Below are positions 1-8,551 of a stretch of DNA of 64,000 bases, in pieces (position 1 is the first letter of the stretch; the number at the start of each line of letters is the position of its first letter). This DNA comes from Chryseobacterium sp. KLBC 52 (lineage in GTDB: Bacteria; Bacteroidota; Bacteroidia; Flavobacteriales; Weeksellaceae). Location of the stretch: contig NZ_QDFZ01000010.1 of assembly GCF_003347605.1 (NCBI RefSeq), forward strand, positions 1-64,000, given 5' to 3'. Under the pieces are notes generated by a model that searched no databases, was not told where the DNA came from, and saw only the letters and a list, made by a program, of their open reading frames with translations. The position numbers and the translations under genes were made by a program.

Positions 1-182
1 CTGCATTATCCGGTTATCAGATTACCACTTACACTTATGATCCTTTAGTAGGAGTAAGAAGCATCACACCACCATCCGGAATCAGGGAAAGCTATGTTTA
101 CGACTCTGCTAACAGACTTCAGAAAGTGATCGATGTGAATGGCAAAGTGTTGAAGGAAATGAAATACAACTATAAAAACTAA
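1..182 (+). CDS. C-terminal end of a YD/Rhs-repeat-type secreted protein (partial)
   Basis: An open frame runs in from the left edge (codons in phase with position 3) and stops with TAA at 180-182. The visible tail contains the phrases YDPLVGVRSITPPSG and YDSANRLQKV, followed by a basic KYNYKN end. This is the style of YD-repeat proteins that often lie just upstream of DUF6443 Rhs proteins in Chryseobacterium. The next gene starts only 5 bp after the stop, so the two are very likely co-transcribed. Only about 60 residues are in the window, so its domains and role cannot be judged. Confidence 0.75.
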   Translation, partial: ALSGYQITTYTYDPLVGVRSITPPSGIRESYVYDSANRLQKVIDVNGKVLKEMKYNYKN

Positions 183-187
183 AACTG

Positions 188-3100
188 ATGAAAAAATTGA
201 TAATACCAATAGGAGCGTTGCTCTTATCCAATATAACTTATGCCCAGCTTTCCACGATTTCAAGCAATGAAAACTATATTCAGACCAAAACGTATCTGGA
301 TTATAATGGTACCACAGCTACAAAATCCTCAGAATCTGTACAGTATTTTGACGGACTGGGAAGGGCAAAACAGATTGTTAACATAGCTGCATCACCACTG
401 GGACGGGATGTGGTTACTCATATTGAATATGACGCGTTCGGAAGACAGGTCAAAGATTATCTTCCTGTTCCCCAACTTTCCACAAGCAATGGAAACTATT
501 ATTCAGGACCTTTGGGTGTTTATCCTACAACCTACGGTAATGAAAAGATCTATTCTGAAAAAGTTTTGGAAAGCTCACCATTGGATCGGATTCTGGAGCA
601 GAAACAGGTAGGTAATGACTGGAACGGAAAATCTGTAAAGTTTAGCTATGACACCAACGGATTTAATGAAGTCTATCAGTTTACCACGAGCACAAGCTGG
701 GTAGATGGAGCTACAAAAAGTGTAGTGAGCTTATCGCCTGCCACCATTTATGCCCCCAACCAATTGTATAAAAACTCTGTCAAAGATGAGGATGATAATG
801 AAACCATAGAGTTTAAAAACGGTAGAGGACAGGTTGTATTAGTAAGAAAAGTCATGAGCCCTGCAGAACATGTGGATACCTATTATGTTTATAATGAATA
901 TGATCAGCTGGCTTTTGTTATTCCTCCTCTGGCTGTTCATAAGTCTATTACGGATGATCTACTCAATACCTTATGCTATCAGTACCGTTATGACGGCAGG
1001 GGAAGACTTGTGGAAAAAAAGCTTCCCGGCAAAGGCTGGGAGTTTATGGTATATGATAAAGCCGACAGGCTGATGCTTAGCCAGGATGCCAATATGAAAG
1101 GATCTGGAAAATGGCTGATGACCAAGTATGACCAGTGGGGAAGAGTTGCCTATACAGGCATATTCAGTTCAAATGACAGTAGGGCGACAATACAGGATCA
1201 GATCAAGGATTTGGTTATTTATGATGCGCGCCATTCTACAGGTTTTGTAAGGAATGGAATCAATATTTATTATACCGCTGTCTATTTTACCCCTGAAAGT
1301 ATTTTGTCGGTTAATTATTACGACTCTTATCCTGCCTACAGTTTTAATCCGGCATTTCCTTCAACAATTCAGGGAGAACCAGTATTGACAGACACTCATA
1401 CAGCTGATGGAAGAAGTACCAAAGGACTACCTGTAATGAGTTTTGTAAAGAATATTGAGGATGACAACTGGACCAGGAATTATACCTATTATGATCAGAA
1501 AGGAAGAGCTATTGGCAGTCATTCTGTGAATCATTTGGGAGGCTATACCCGCACAGAATCCAAACTTGATTTTGCAGGAATCACGAAACAGACTGTAACA
1601 AGGCATAAGAGACTGAGTACGGATACCGAAAGGGTCATCACAGAAACCTTTGATTATGACAGTCAGAACCGCTTGGTTACCCATAAACATAAGATTGATA
1701 ATAATGCTGAAGAAATCCTGGCTCAGAATACCTATAATGAAATTTCCCAGGTTACGAATAAAAAAGTAGGAGGAGTTACGGCTTCTTCTCCGCTTCAGCA
1801 GATAGATTACCAATATAATATCCGTGGGTGGCTGACCCAGATTAACGATCCTGCCAATCTTGGAAATGACCTGTTTGGATATAAAATCAGATATAATGAA
1901 GTACAAGGTCTGGAAGTCCCCAATACCAATTATCCGAACCAAAAAGTAAAACCGAAATACAACGGCAATATCGCTGAAGTTGATTGGAAAACCTCTACAG
2001 GAGCGAATGATAATGTGAGAAGATACGGATATGTTTATGACCCGTTGAACAGGCTTACAGCCGGTTTCTATCAAAAAGACACCAACCCTTCCGGGAAAGA
2101 ATACAATGAACTCTTTGCTTATGACCTGAACGGGAATATTCTGAATCTGGTAAGAACCCAGGGACTTCTCCCGGGAAGTACTGAGGCCATGGTGATCGAT
2201 AATCTGATCTACAGCTACACGGGAAACAGGCTTACCAAAGTATCTGATGCCTATCTTAACAGTTTAGGATATCCTGTAGGAGGAAATGAAATAGGCTATG
2301 ACGATAACGGAAATATGACGACCCAATTGGATAAAGGAATTTCTTCCATTCAATATAATTATCTAAATTTACCACGAAAGATTACCCAGAACTCTAAGGT
2401 AACGGATTATATTTACAGAGCAGACGGAGTGAAACAAAAAAAGGTTTTCGGAACAGAAACAACCGATTATCTGGATGGCTTCCAGTATGTAAATTCTACA
2501 TTAAAGTTTTTTCCAACCACAGAAGGATATTTTAATGTTGAAACCGGAAAGTATGTATATAATTATACCGACCACCTTGGAAATGTTAGAGTAAGTTATA
2601 ATAAGAATGGAGCAGGATTAGAGATCATTGAAGAAAGTAATTATTATCCGTTTGGATTGAAACATGAGGGATATAATGCATTAGTAGGAAATCCTTCGTA
2701 TAAGTACAAGTACAACGGGAAGGAATTGCAGGAAAGTGGTATGTATGACTATGGAGCAAGATTCTACATGCCGGATATTGGAAGATGGGGTGTGGTGGAT
2801 CCTAAAAGTGAGTTAGGTAGAAGGTGGAGTCCTTATACTTATGCTCTAGATAATCCGATTCGATTTATCGATCCTGATGGAATGTGGCCATACCCTGTAA
2901 TTACACGTTCTTTTGCTCCATTTGAGTCTTTTGGAGGATGGTTTGGAGGTGATAATAGAGGGTTTTCTACTTCTCAATCTGTTACGTCTAGATTATCACA
3001 TAGCTATGTAATGAATACTGATAATCATACTTACACTAACTATGGAGCTACTTCCAGTCCTTCTACTCATTTTTTGTTTGGCTCTGCAACAGCAACAGAT

Positions 3101-3589
3101 GACCGTGGTACAATTACAAATGCTGTATATAGCTCAAATAAAGATGGAAGTACTACAACTTCTTGGACATCTACAATGGCAGGGCACAATCCATTAGTTC
3201 CAGGTTCTCCTGATATTGATGTAAAAACTAATTTTAGTTTAACAGAGAATAAAGATGCAGGAACTTTAGGGGTTAGCGTTACTCAAACAGGAGATGGGTT
3301 TCCTTCAGCAGAGACAATGATTGGTGATACAGCTGGGAATCAATTGATGATAGGTGTTAGTCCTGCAGTAGGAAATCCTTACACGAGTTTACCAGGAGAC
3401 GGCAGTAAACCAATGATGAGTAATAATTTTACAGTAACAATGGACAAGAATGGCGTATTTACAGGAGTGCAAAAAGGAGATAAAACATACTCTGTTGGTG
3501 ATTGGAATAAAACAATGACTTCGCAACCAGCTGTTGAAAGAGTTCCTATTCCAGAGCCAGGATCATTGGAGTTTGAAATGGTAAGATAA
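188..3589 (+). CDS. Full-length Rhs polymorphic toxin, DUF6443 N-terminus and variable C-terminal tip
   Basis: 1133 aa. Residues 1-19 form a Sec signal peptide ending AQ. Residues about 25-160 match the DUF6443 start of Bacteroidetes Rhs proteins (YFDGLGRAKQ, EYDAFGRQVKDYLP). A long stretch of YD repeats follows. The Rhs-associated core is at about 785-900 (YTDHLGN, YYPFGL, YNGKE, GMYDYGARFY, GRWGVVDP) and ends at the DPDG hinge. Residues after about 900 are the variable tip, rich in Thr/Ser/Gly with no Cys. I recognise no catalytic motif in it, so its activity is unknown. Rhs proteins form shells that enclose and deliver a C-terminal toxin. Here the signal peptide implies Sec export, with the later route unknown. 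The next gene, 16 bp downstream, encodes a membrane protein and is the candidate immunity gene. Core sequence from about position 2350 onward is repeated in three orphan modules downstream. Confidence 0.9.
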   Translation: MKKLIIPIGALLLSNITYAQLSTISSNENYIQTKTYLDYNGTTATKSSESVQYFDGLGRAKQIVNIAASPLGRDVVTHIEYDAFGRQVKDYLPVPQLSTSNGNYYSGPLGVYPTTYGNEKIYSEKVLESSPLDRILEQKQVGNDWNGKSVKFSYDTNGFNEVYQFTTSTSWVDGATKSVVSLSPATIYAPNQLYKNSVKDEDDNETIEFKNGRGQVVLVRKVMSPAEHVDTYYVYNEYDQLAFVIPPLAVHKSITDDLLNTLCYQYRYDGRGRLVEKKLPGKGWEFMVYDKADRLMLSQDANMKGSGKWLMTKYDQWGRVAYTGIFSSNDSRATIQDQIKDLVIYDARHSTGFVRNGINIYYTAVYFTPESILSVNYYDSYPAYSFNPAFPSTIQGEPVLTDTHTADGRSTKGLPVMSFVKNIEDDNWTRNYTYYDQKGRAIGSHSVNHLGGYTRTESKLDFAGITKQTVTRHKRLSTDTERVITETFDYDSQNRLVTHKHKIDNNAEEILAQNTYNEISQVTNKKVGGVTASSPLQQIDYQYNIRGWLTQINDPANLGNDLFGYKIRYNEVQGLEVPNTNYPNQKVKPKYNGNIAEVDWKTSTGANDNVRRYGYVYDPLNRLTAGFYQKDTNPSGKEYNELFAYDLNGNILNLVRTQGLLPGSTEAMVIDNLIYSYTGNRLTKVSDAYLNSLGYPVGGNEIGYDDNGNMTTQLDKGISSIQYNYLNLPRKITQNSKVTDYIYRADGVKQKKVFGTETTDYLDGFQYVNSTLKFFPTTEGYFNVETGKYVYNYTDHLGNVRVSYNKNGAGLEIIEESNYYPFGLKHEGYNALVGNPSYKYKYNGKELQESGMYDYGARFYMPDIGRWGVVDPKSELGRRWSPYTYALDNPIRFIDPDGMWPYPVITRSFAPFESFGGWFGGDNRGFSTSQSVTSRLSHSYVMNTDNHTYTNYGATSSPSTHFLFGSATATDDRGTITNAVYSSNKDGSTTTSWTSTMAGHNPLVPGSPDIDVKTNFSLTENKDAGTLGVSVTQTGDGFPSAETMIGDTAGNQLMIGVSPAVGNPYTSLPGDGSKPMMSNNFTVTMDKNGVFTGVQKGDKTYSVGDWNKTMTSQPAVERVPIPEPGSLEFEMVR

Positions 3590-3605
3590 TAAACAAAAAA
3601 TTAGA

Positions 3606-3998
3606 ATGAAAATACTACGAACAAATTGGATAAATATATTAGGTGTCTTTATATTCCTCTTAACTTATTCCATCATTTTTAATTTTACTGTTGATGATGG
3701 TGTTACAAGAAATTTTTTTCAGTCAATATTTGCTGCAATATTTTTAATCCTCTTATACGGCATAATGTTTTGGGCGGGCTTTATATTAGCTCTTATTATT
3801 TTAGATTTAATACTGATAGTTCCTAATCAGGATAAACTTACTTTAAAGTTATTATTTGAATGGGCTATAATTAGCATCCCTTTTATATACTGGGCTATCA
3901 TGTATGAAAAACAGCGAAATATTTTTATAGTTGCTATAATAGCTCTTCTAATAACACAATTATTAAGAAAAAAATTAATAACCAAAGCCACTCATTGA
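3606..3998 (+). CDS. Small polytopic membrane protein, candidate immunity protein
   Basis: 130 aa, very hydrophobic, with about four membrane segments (about residues 8-28, 36-66, 80-98 and 104-122) and a basic C-terminus. It begins 16 bp after the Rhs toxin gene and ends at a strong terminator, which is the place of an immunity gene in polymorphic toxin loci. I do not recognise the family. A membrane immunity protein would fit a tip acting at or entering through the inner membrane, but this rests on position alone. Confidence 0.65.
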   Translation: MKILRTNWINILGVFIFLLTYSIIFNFTVDDGVTRNFFQSIFAAIFLILLYGIMFWAGFILALIILDLILIVPNQDKLTLKLLFEWAIISIPFIYWAIMYEKQRNIFIVAIIALLITQLLRKKLITKATH

Positions 3999-4013
3999 GT
4001 GGCTTTTATTTTA
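3983..4013 (+). terminator. Intrinsic terminator of the Rhs-membrane protein pair
   Basis: The inverted repeat AAGCCACTCA/TGAGTGGCTT closes almost without a loop and is followed by TTTATTTT. It overlaps the last codons of the membrane protein gene. Confidence 0.8.
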
Positions 4014-4170
4014 CATTATAGATTGCAATTTAGTTTGTTTAAGGAAAGCATCAAGTAGAGCGAAGACATGTTGTCTGTCGTTCTCTTTTAGTTTTTGGAT
4101 ATCGAGGATTTTAGCGACAATATTTTTATCCAGTAGAATATCTGTAGAACCTACGAGATAATCCAGAGAT
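4011..4170 (-). pseudogene. 3' fragment of an XRE-type helix-turn-helix regulator
   Basis: On the minus strand the last 52 codons read SLDYLVGSTD, then KNIVAKILDIQKLKENDRQ, then HVFALLDAFLKQTKLQSIM and stop. This is the characteristic C-terminal end of small XRE regulators in Chryseobacterium and relatives. The DNA-binding part is missing. Upstream, the frame runs straight into the GC-rich hairpin repeat at 4171, which contributes the artefactual start MGTSETLAPAGG. It is therefore a truncated relic whose 5' part was replaced by the repeat. The family call rests on the tail sequence only. Confidence 0.65.
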
Positions 4171-4244
4171 CCCCCCGCTGGCGCGAGCGTCTCGCTCGTG
4201 CCCACAAATAAAACGAAACCTCTGCAACAGCGGAGGTTTTTTTA
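4171..4244 (+). repeat. Cassette-end repeat, copy R1 (hairpin plus terminator)
   Basis: It starts with a C6 run and a hairpin whose arms are GGCGCGAGCG and CGCTCGTGCC around the loop TCT. About 30 bp later comes a second hairpin (AACCTCTGC, loop AACA, GCGGAGGTT) followed by T7, which is a standard intrinsic terminator. The same unit recurs at 4688, 6366, 6481 and 8297, each time at the 3' end of an Rhs module. Confidence 0.9.
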
Positions 4245-4271
4245 TACTATAAGTTGTTTCAGTCGATTATA

Positions 4272-4728
4272 TACCTTCATCTAATATAATTATCTAAATT
4301 TACCTGGAAAGATTACCCCAAACTCCAAAGTAACGGATTATATTTACCGAGAAGACGGAGTGAAGGTAAGAAAGGTTTTCGGAACAGAAACAACCGATTA
4401 TCTGGATGGCTTTCAGTATACCAATTCGATATTAAAGTTTTTTCCAACCGCAGAAGGATATTTTAATGTTGAAACTGGAAAGTATGTGTACAATTATACG
4501 GACCACCTTGGAAATACAAGATTAAGCTATGCTAAAAATGGAGCAGGAACAGAGATCATTGAAGAAAGTAACTATTACCCGTTTGGACTTAAACATGAGG
4601 GGTATAATGGATTGGTAGGAAATCCCTCGTATCAATACAAGTACAACGGAAAGGAACTGCAGGAGACTGGTATGTATGATTATGGTGCCCCCCGCTGGCG
4701 CGAGCGTCTCGCACGTGCCTACGAATAA
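4272..4728 (+). pseudogene. Orphan Rhs-core module 1, tip lost
   Basis: Homology to the full Rhs gene begins near 4285, at the sequence matching position 2355 of the main gene, with no promoter or export signal of its own. A nominal GTG start lies at 4360. The core is intact through YTDHLGN, YYPFGL, KYNGKEL and GMYDYG. It then breaks at about 4687, directly into the C6 run of the next cassette-end repeat, so the last residues (APRWRERLARAYE) are repeat sequence. The tip and its immunity gene are gone. It is a silent remnant that could still serve as recombination homology. Confidence 0.85.
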
Positions 4729-4987
4729 ATCAGAACCTCTGCAACAGCGGAGGTTTTGATTTATTTTGTCTTAAGAAGCTCTATTGATATATAATGATCC
4801 CAGCTGTGCAAAGTCTTCAGACTTTGTGAGATTGTTAAATAAATTTACCCGGCTAACGCGAGCATCTCGCTCGTCTCTCATGGCATATAATAAAGCCATC
4901 GTAGTGCAAAATAGCAGTGGTTTTTGTGTTTATAAACAGGTTCAAATAATTATATTCCTCCATCCAATATAATTATCTAAATTTACC
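4688..4987 (+). repeat. 300-bp direct repeat, copy A (includes cassette-end repeat R2)
   Basis: By eye it is identical to 6481-6780 except for one base in the hairpin (A versus T near 4712), at a fixed offset of 1793 bp. It contains R2 and its terminator (4732-4756), a perfect CAAAGTCT/AGACTTTG hairpin near 4809-4828, a second degenerate GCGAGC hairpin near 4857-4874, and the start of the next orphan Rhs core. A 62-codon open frame within it is not believed to be a gene. Confidence 0.9.
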
Positions 4988-5042
4988 ACGAAAGATTACC
5001 CAGAACTCAAAAATAACGGATTATATTTACAGAGCAGACGGA

Positions 5043-6110
5043 GTGAAACAAAAAAAGGTTTTCGGAACAGAAACAACCGATTATCTGGATGGTTTTCAGT
5101 GTACCAATTCAATATTAAAGTTTTTCCCAACCACGGAAGGATATTTTAATGTTGAAACCGGAAAGTATGTATATAATTATACTGATCACCTTGGAAATGT
5201 TAGGTTAAGTTATGCTAAAAATGGACCAGGAACAGAGATTATTGAAGAGAGTAATTATTATCCGTTTGGATTGAAGCATGAGGGATATAATGTATTGACA
5301 GGAAATCCAAGTTATAAGTATAAGTATAATGGAAAGGAACTTCAGGAAAGTGGCATGTATGATTACGGCTGGAGAAATTACATGCCTGATGTGGGACGTT
5401 GGACGCAGTTAGATCCACTAGTTGAAAATACAGAAGATCCTTATGCTTATAATAATCCGATAAGTTTAACGGATCCTGATGGAAGAGCTCCATATGATGG
5501 TGGAGATGATGATTGTTGTAATGAATTTTTTACTGGGGTAAAAGAGGGCTTTGTCGGAACATTCAAAGGAATTGGAAATTTTATAGCCCATCCTATTGAT
5601 GGGACAAAAAATGCAGTTAACAATTACACTTGGAGTGATTATGGTGATAGTGTGGCTAATTCTATGACGTTTGGTATTTATGGAACGGCTAAAACAGCAG
5701 GAGCACTGATACAAGGAGATTCTAAAACAGCAGGGAAAATAACAGGGGAAAAAGCGGCAGAAGTTATTATTGTAGCGACTACAGATGGTTTGGGAAGAGG
5801 AATTAAAGGTATAAGAAATGCTAAAGATCCTGGCTTAGGAAATCAGTTCAAAACAAAAACGACTTCGCAGGTAAATAATGCAATGGAAAAACAAGTTAAT
5901 AAAGGGAAATTAGATAAAGTCTATACGGACCCTAAAAGTGGCTCAATTTCTTATAAAAATAAAAAATCTGGTTATTCATATAATGTAGATACTGGAAAAT
6001 CAGGAAAAACGGGAAAAAAAGTAGAGCCTGCACATATTGATGTTAACTATCCAAATCCTAAGCCTAAAAACATGCCACCTAAGAAGAAATTACCAACAAA
6101 AGAAGATTAA
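5043..6110 (+). CDS. Orphan Rhs core with toxin tip 2
   Basis: Homology to the main Rhs gene starts near 4961 and is in frame. No ATG is available, so the nominal start is the GTG at 5043; the module lacks a signal peptide and is probably silent unless recombined. The core runs to the DPDGRAPYDGG hinge at about residue 150. The tip of about 205 residues begins with an acidic, Cys-containing stretch. It continues through a glycine-rich amphipathic region (FTGVKEGFVGTFKGIG) and ends in a basic domain (KSGSISYKNKKSGYSYN, then HIDVNYPNPKPKN and a lysine-rich end). Compact basic tails like this are common in nuclease toxins, but I could not assign a family with confidence. The Imm32-like gene follows after 1 bp. 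Confidence 0.75.
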   Translation: MKQKKVFGTETTDYLDGFQCTNSILKFFPTTEGYFNVETGKYVYNYTDHLGNVRLSYAKNGPGTEIIEESNYYPFGLKHEGYNVLTGNPSYKYKYNGKELQESGMYDYGWRNYMPDVGRWTQLDPLVENTEDPYAYNNPISLTDPDGRAPYDGGDDDCCNEFFTGVKEGFVGTFKGIGNFIAHPIDGTKNAVNNYTWSDYGDSVANSMTFGIYGTAKTAGALIQGDSKTAGKITGEKAAEVIIVATTDGLGRGIKGIRNAKDPGLGNQFKTKTTSQVNNAMEKQVNKGKLDKVYTDPKSGSISYKNKKSGYSYNVDTGKSGKTGKKVEPAHIDVNYPNPKPKNMPPKKKLPTKED

Positions 6111-6111
6111 T

Positions 6112-6360
6112 ATGATATCATTTATAAATTACAAAGATGTTCCTGAACAATTAGAGGTTATTGTTGATAAACAAGGAATAGAGGAATTAATAGAATATTT
6201 AAAATTTGTTAAGCAAAGTGAAGATCATATACACTTGACATTAGGAACAGAGTTACACGAATACCCTGAAAGTTTAGAGCCAGGGGTTATAAATGTAAAA
6301 TCAGTCAGATTAGAATTTTATAAATCTGATATTTTAGATTCCGATGCCAAAGTTTTATAA
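6112..6360 (+). CDS. Imm32-like immunity protein
   Basis: 82 aa, starting at ATG 6112, 1 bp after the toxin stop. The longer frame from 6037 merely overlaps the toxin in another phase. The pattern DKQGIEELIEYLKFVK, then DHIHLTLGTEL, then VKSVRLEFYK resembles the Imm32 family (GLxxLIxxLxxLK, then a gHLHL strand motif). Imm32 proteins are small cytoplasmic inhibitors encoded directly after polymorphic toxins. Its position supports neutralising the tip at 5043-6110. The match is from memory of the family pattern. Confidence 0.65.
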   Translation: MISFINYKDVPEQLEVIVDKQGIEELIEYLKFVKQSEDHIHLTLGTELHEYPESLEPGVINVKSVRLEFYKSDILDSDAKVL

Positions 6361-6365
6361 ACTTT

Positions 6366-6438
6366 CCCCAGCTGGCGCGAGCGTCTCGCTCATGCCCACA
6401 AATAATAACGAAGCCTCTGCAACAGCAGAGGTTTTTTA
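6366..6438 (+). repeat. Cassette-end repeat, copy R3
   Basis: It begins 5 bp after the Imm32-like gene with CCCCAGCTGGCGCGAGCG and its partner arm. The terminator hairpin here reads CCTCTGC/GCAGAGG, a perfect pairing where other copies have a G-T wobble. T6 follows. Confidence 0.9.
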
Positions 6439-6480
6439 TTTTCTTGTTTTGAAAAACTATATTGATATATAATGATGATC

Positions 6481-6780
6481 CCCCCCGCTGGCGCGAGCGT
6501 CTCGCTCGTGCCTACGAATAAATCAGAACCTCTGCAACAGCGGAGGTTTTGATTTATTTTGTCTTAAGAAGCTCTATTGATATATAATGATCCCAGCTGT
6601 GCAAAGTCTTCAGACTTTGTGAGATTGTTAAATAAATTTACCCGGCTAACGCGAGCATCTCGCTCGTCTCTCATGGCATATAATAAAGCCATCGTAGTGC
6701 AAAATAGCAGTGGTTTTTGTGTTTATAAACAGGTTCAAATAATTATATTCCTCCATCCAATATAATTATCTAAATTTACC
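6481..6780 (+). repeat. 300-bp direct repeat, copy B (includes cassette-end repeat R4)
   Basis: This is the second copy of 4688-4987, with one visible difference. R4 lies only about 40 bp after R3 with no toxin between them. The 40 bp resemble the stretch normally found after the terminator (ATTGATATATAATGATC), which suggests a cassette was lost here. Confidence 0.9.
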
Positions 6781-6835
6781 GGGTAAGATTACCCAAAGCT
6801 CCAAAGTAACTGATTATGTTTACCGGGCAGACGGT

Positions 6836-7984
6836 GTGAAGGTAAGAAAGGTTTTTGGAACAGAAACAACTGATTATCTGGATGGCTTCCAGTATACCAA
6901 TTCGATATTAAAGTTTTTCCCAACCGCGGAAGGATATTTTAATATGGAGACCGGAAAGTATGTGTATAACTATACTGATCACCTTGGAAATACCAGATTA
7001 AGCTATGCTAAGAATGGAACAGGAACAGAGATCATTGAAGAAAGTAATTATTATCCGTTTGGATTGAAGCATGAAGGGTATAATGTATTGGCAGGAAATC
7101 CTTTGTATAAATACAAGTACAACGGCAAAGAACTTCAGGAGACAGGAATGTATGATTATGGCTGGCGTCAATATATGCCTGACTTGGGTCGATGGATACA
7201 GTCAGATCCACTGATAAAGGATTTAGATTTTACTTTTGACCCTAATAATATTGATGATGACGAAGTAGCAAGTGCAATTGAAACTACTTTGGGTAATGGC
7301 GGTGGAATTTTCAATCCTGATAACCTAAGCCCATATTCTTATGGCTATAACAATCCTATAAAGTTCGATGACCCAGATGGAAGATGTCCAACTTGTATCG
7401 TTGGAGCTGTGGTTGGAGCTGCTACAGAATATGGATTACAGGTCGCAGCAAACTATCTTGATCCTGAAGTTAAAAATAAGTGGACAGACAACATCTCTCT
7501 TTCATCAATTGCTTTATCTGCTTTAGAAGGGGGATTAACACAAGGCAGTAGTGCACTTAGAAAAGCAGCTGTAAAGACAACCGTAATGATAGCAAAAAAT
7601 ACGGTGGAAGTAAATACAACGAAAGGAGCTAAAATGGAGACTAATTTTCAGAATGTTGCAAAAAATACTCTTATAGATGCGGCTGCTGGAGGTGTTACTA
7701 AGAAAATTGGGGGATTAGCTAAAACGGCAAAATTAGAAAAGATAGATAAATTGGCTACTAAAGTTAATTTAAACAGTAATGCTAAAGCTAAGAATTTTGT
7801 AAAAAAAATAACTGGATTTAGTTCTAGAAGATCAAGTAATGTTTCAAAAAAGCTTGATGTAAAGGCGGTTTCAAAGCAGGTAAGTAATGGGGTTAAAAAC
7901 TTTACCAATAAAACTGTTGAAAATTCTACTAATGCAGTTACTAAAAATAAAGTGGATAAAGTAAAAGATAAGACAAATGACTAA
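6836..7984 (+). CDS. Orphan Rhs core with toxin tip 3
   Basis: Core homology begins near 6758, with a nominal GTG start at 6836 and no signal peptide. The core is at residues 1-120, followed by an acidic insert (DLDFTFDPNNIDDDE), YSYGYNNP and the DPDGRCPTC hinge at about 180. The tip starts with a small hydrophobic alanine-rich segment (IVGAVVGAATEYGL) typical of membrane-entry regions of Rhs tips. Its last 150 residues are rich in Lys/Asn/Ser/Val (KLDVKAVSKQVSNGVKNF) with no recognisable catalytic motif. The following gene overlaps by 8 bp (ATGACTAA), implying tight coupling with its partner. Confidence 0.75.
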   Translation: MKVRKVFGTETTDYLDGFQYTNSILKFFPTAEGYFNMETGKYVYNYTDHLGNTRLSYAKNGTGTEIIEESNYYPFGLKHEGYNVLAGNPLYKYKYNGKELQETGMYDYGWRQYMPDLGRWIQSDPLIKDLDFTFDPNNIDDDEVASAIETTLGNGGGIFNPDNLSPYSYGYNNPIKFDDPDGRCPTCIVGAVVGAATEYGLQVAANYLDPEVKNKWTDNISLSSIALSALEGGLTQGSSALRKAAVKTTVMIAKNTVEVNTTKGAKMETNFQNVAKNTLIDAAAGGVTKKIGGLAKTAKLEKIDKLATKVNLNSNAKAKNFVKKITGFSSRRSSNVSKKLDVKAVSKQVSNGVKNFTNKTVENSTNAVTKNKVDKVKDKTND

Positions 7985-8288
7985 GAAAAGTTTTTTTTTA
8001 ATTTTAATATTACTATTTATGATTTTTCTTAATAGAAATGTTATGATATACAGACCTCTAATGAAAATCATTCCTCTAAAACAGACTCAAGGATTGATTA
8101 TAGATGAAAAAGAACCCCAAAGAAGGGGCTTTATAACAGGAGCATTCAATTACTATTATGAATTTTCTGTAAAAGATAAGAAATATTCAAATCCTAGTTA
8201 TGATGATAGTTATAAGATAGGGGATACAGTTTGGGTAGAGTATAATGAAAGTTTTCCTTTTATAAATAGAATAAAAGGTCAGAAATAA
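7977..8288 (+). CDS. Membrane-anchored DUF3592-like protein, candidate immunity protein
   Basis: 103 aa. One N-terminal membrane helix (residues 5-22) is followed by a beta-rich part: KQTQGLIID, YYYEFSVKDKKY, DTVWVEY. The order (a segment after the helix that ends TxGxI, a Y/F-rich strand with K-Y, then a strand ending VxY) resembles small DUF3592-like proteins. The product at 9872-10324 follows the same plan. Translation starts inside the stop region of the toxin gene, so it is the likely cognate immunity protein of tip 3. The target is unknown. Confidence 0.65.
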   Translation: MTKKSFFLILILLFMIFLNRNVMIYRPLMKIIPLKQTQGLIIDEKEPQRRGFITGAFNYYYEFSVKDKKYSNPSYDDSYKIGDTVWVEYNESFPFINRIKGQK

Positions 8289-8296
8289 AATACCTA

Positions 8297-8372
8297 CTCC
8301 TCGCTGGCGCGAGCGTCTTGCTCGTGTCCAAAAATAAAACAAAAACCTCTGCAACAGCGGAGGTTTTTTATT
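8297..8372 (+). repeat. Cassette-end repeat, copy R5
   Basis: It follows the DUF3592-like gene by 9 bp. The hairpin arms carry changes (TCTTGCTC, GTGTC) that keep pairing through G-T wobbles. The terminator hairpin ends in T6. It marks the right end of the cassette array. Confidence 0.85.
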
Positions 8373-8551
8373 TCTTGTGTTAAGAAAAAGATATGGATAA
8401 TCATCAAAAATTAATAAAAAATTGTATTTGTAAATTATATAAAATGAACAGGTTATGTTTTTGTATTCCAAAAATCTGTATATTGTATTACCAAATTAAA
8501 GCGTAATCCGAAAAGCATATAGAGTAGGAAAAAAATCAAAAAAATGTTACT

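Noticed and set aside
1427..2074. 215-codon minus-strand frame inside the Rhs gene
   Set aside because: It is antisense to a well-supported coding sequence with repetitive codons, which commonly leaves open antisense frames.
4784..4972. 62-codon frame, exactly repeated at 6577-6765
   Set aside because: It lies entirely in the duplicated non-coding junction, crosses two hairpins and begins right after a terminator. No protein-like composition.
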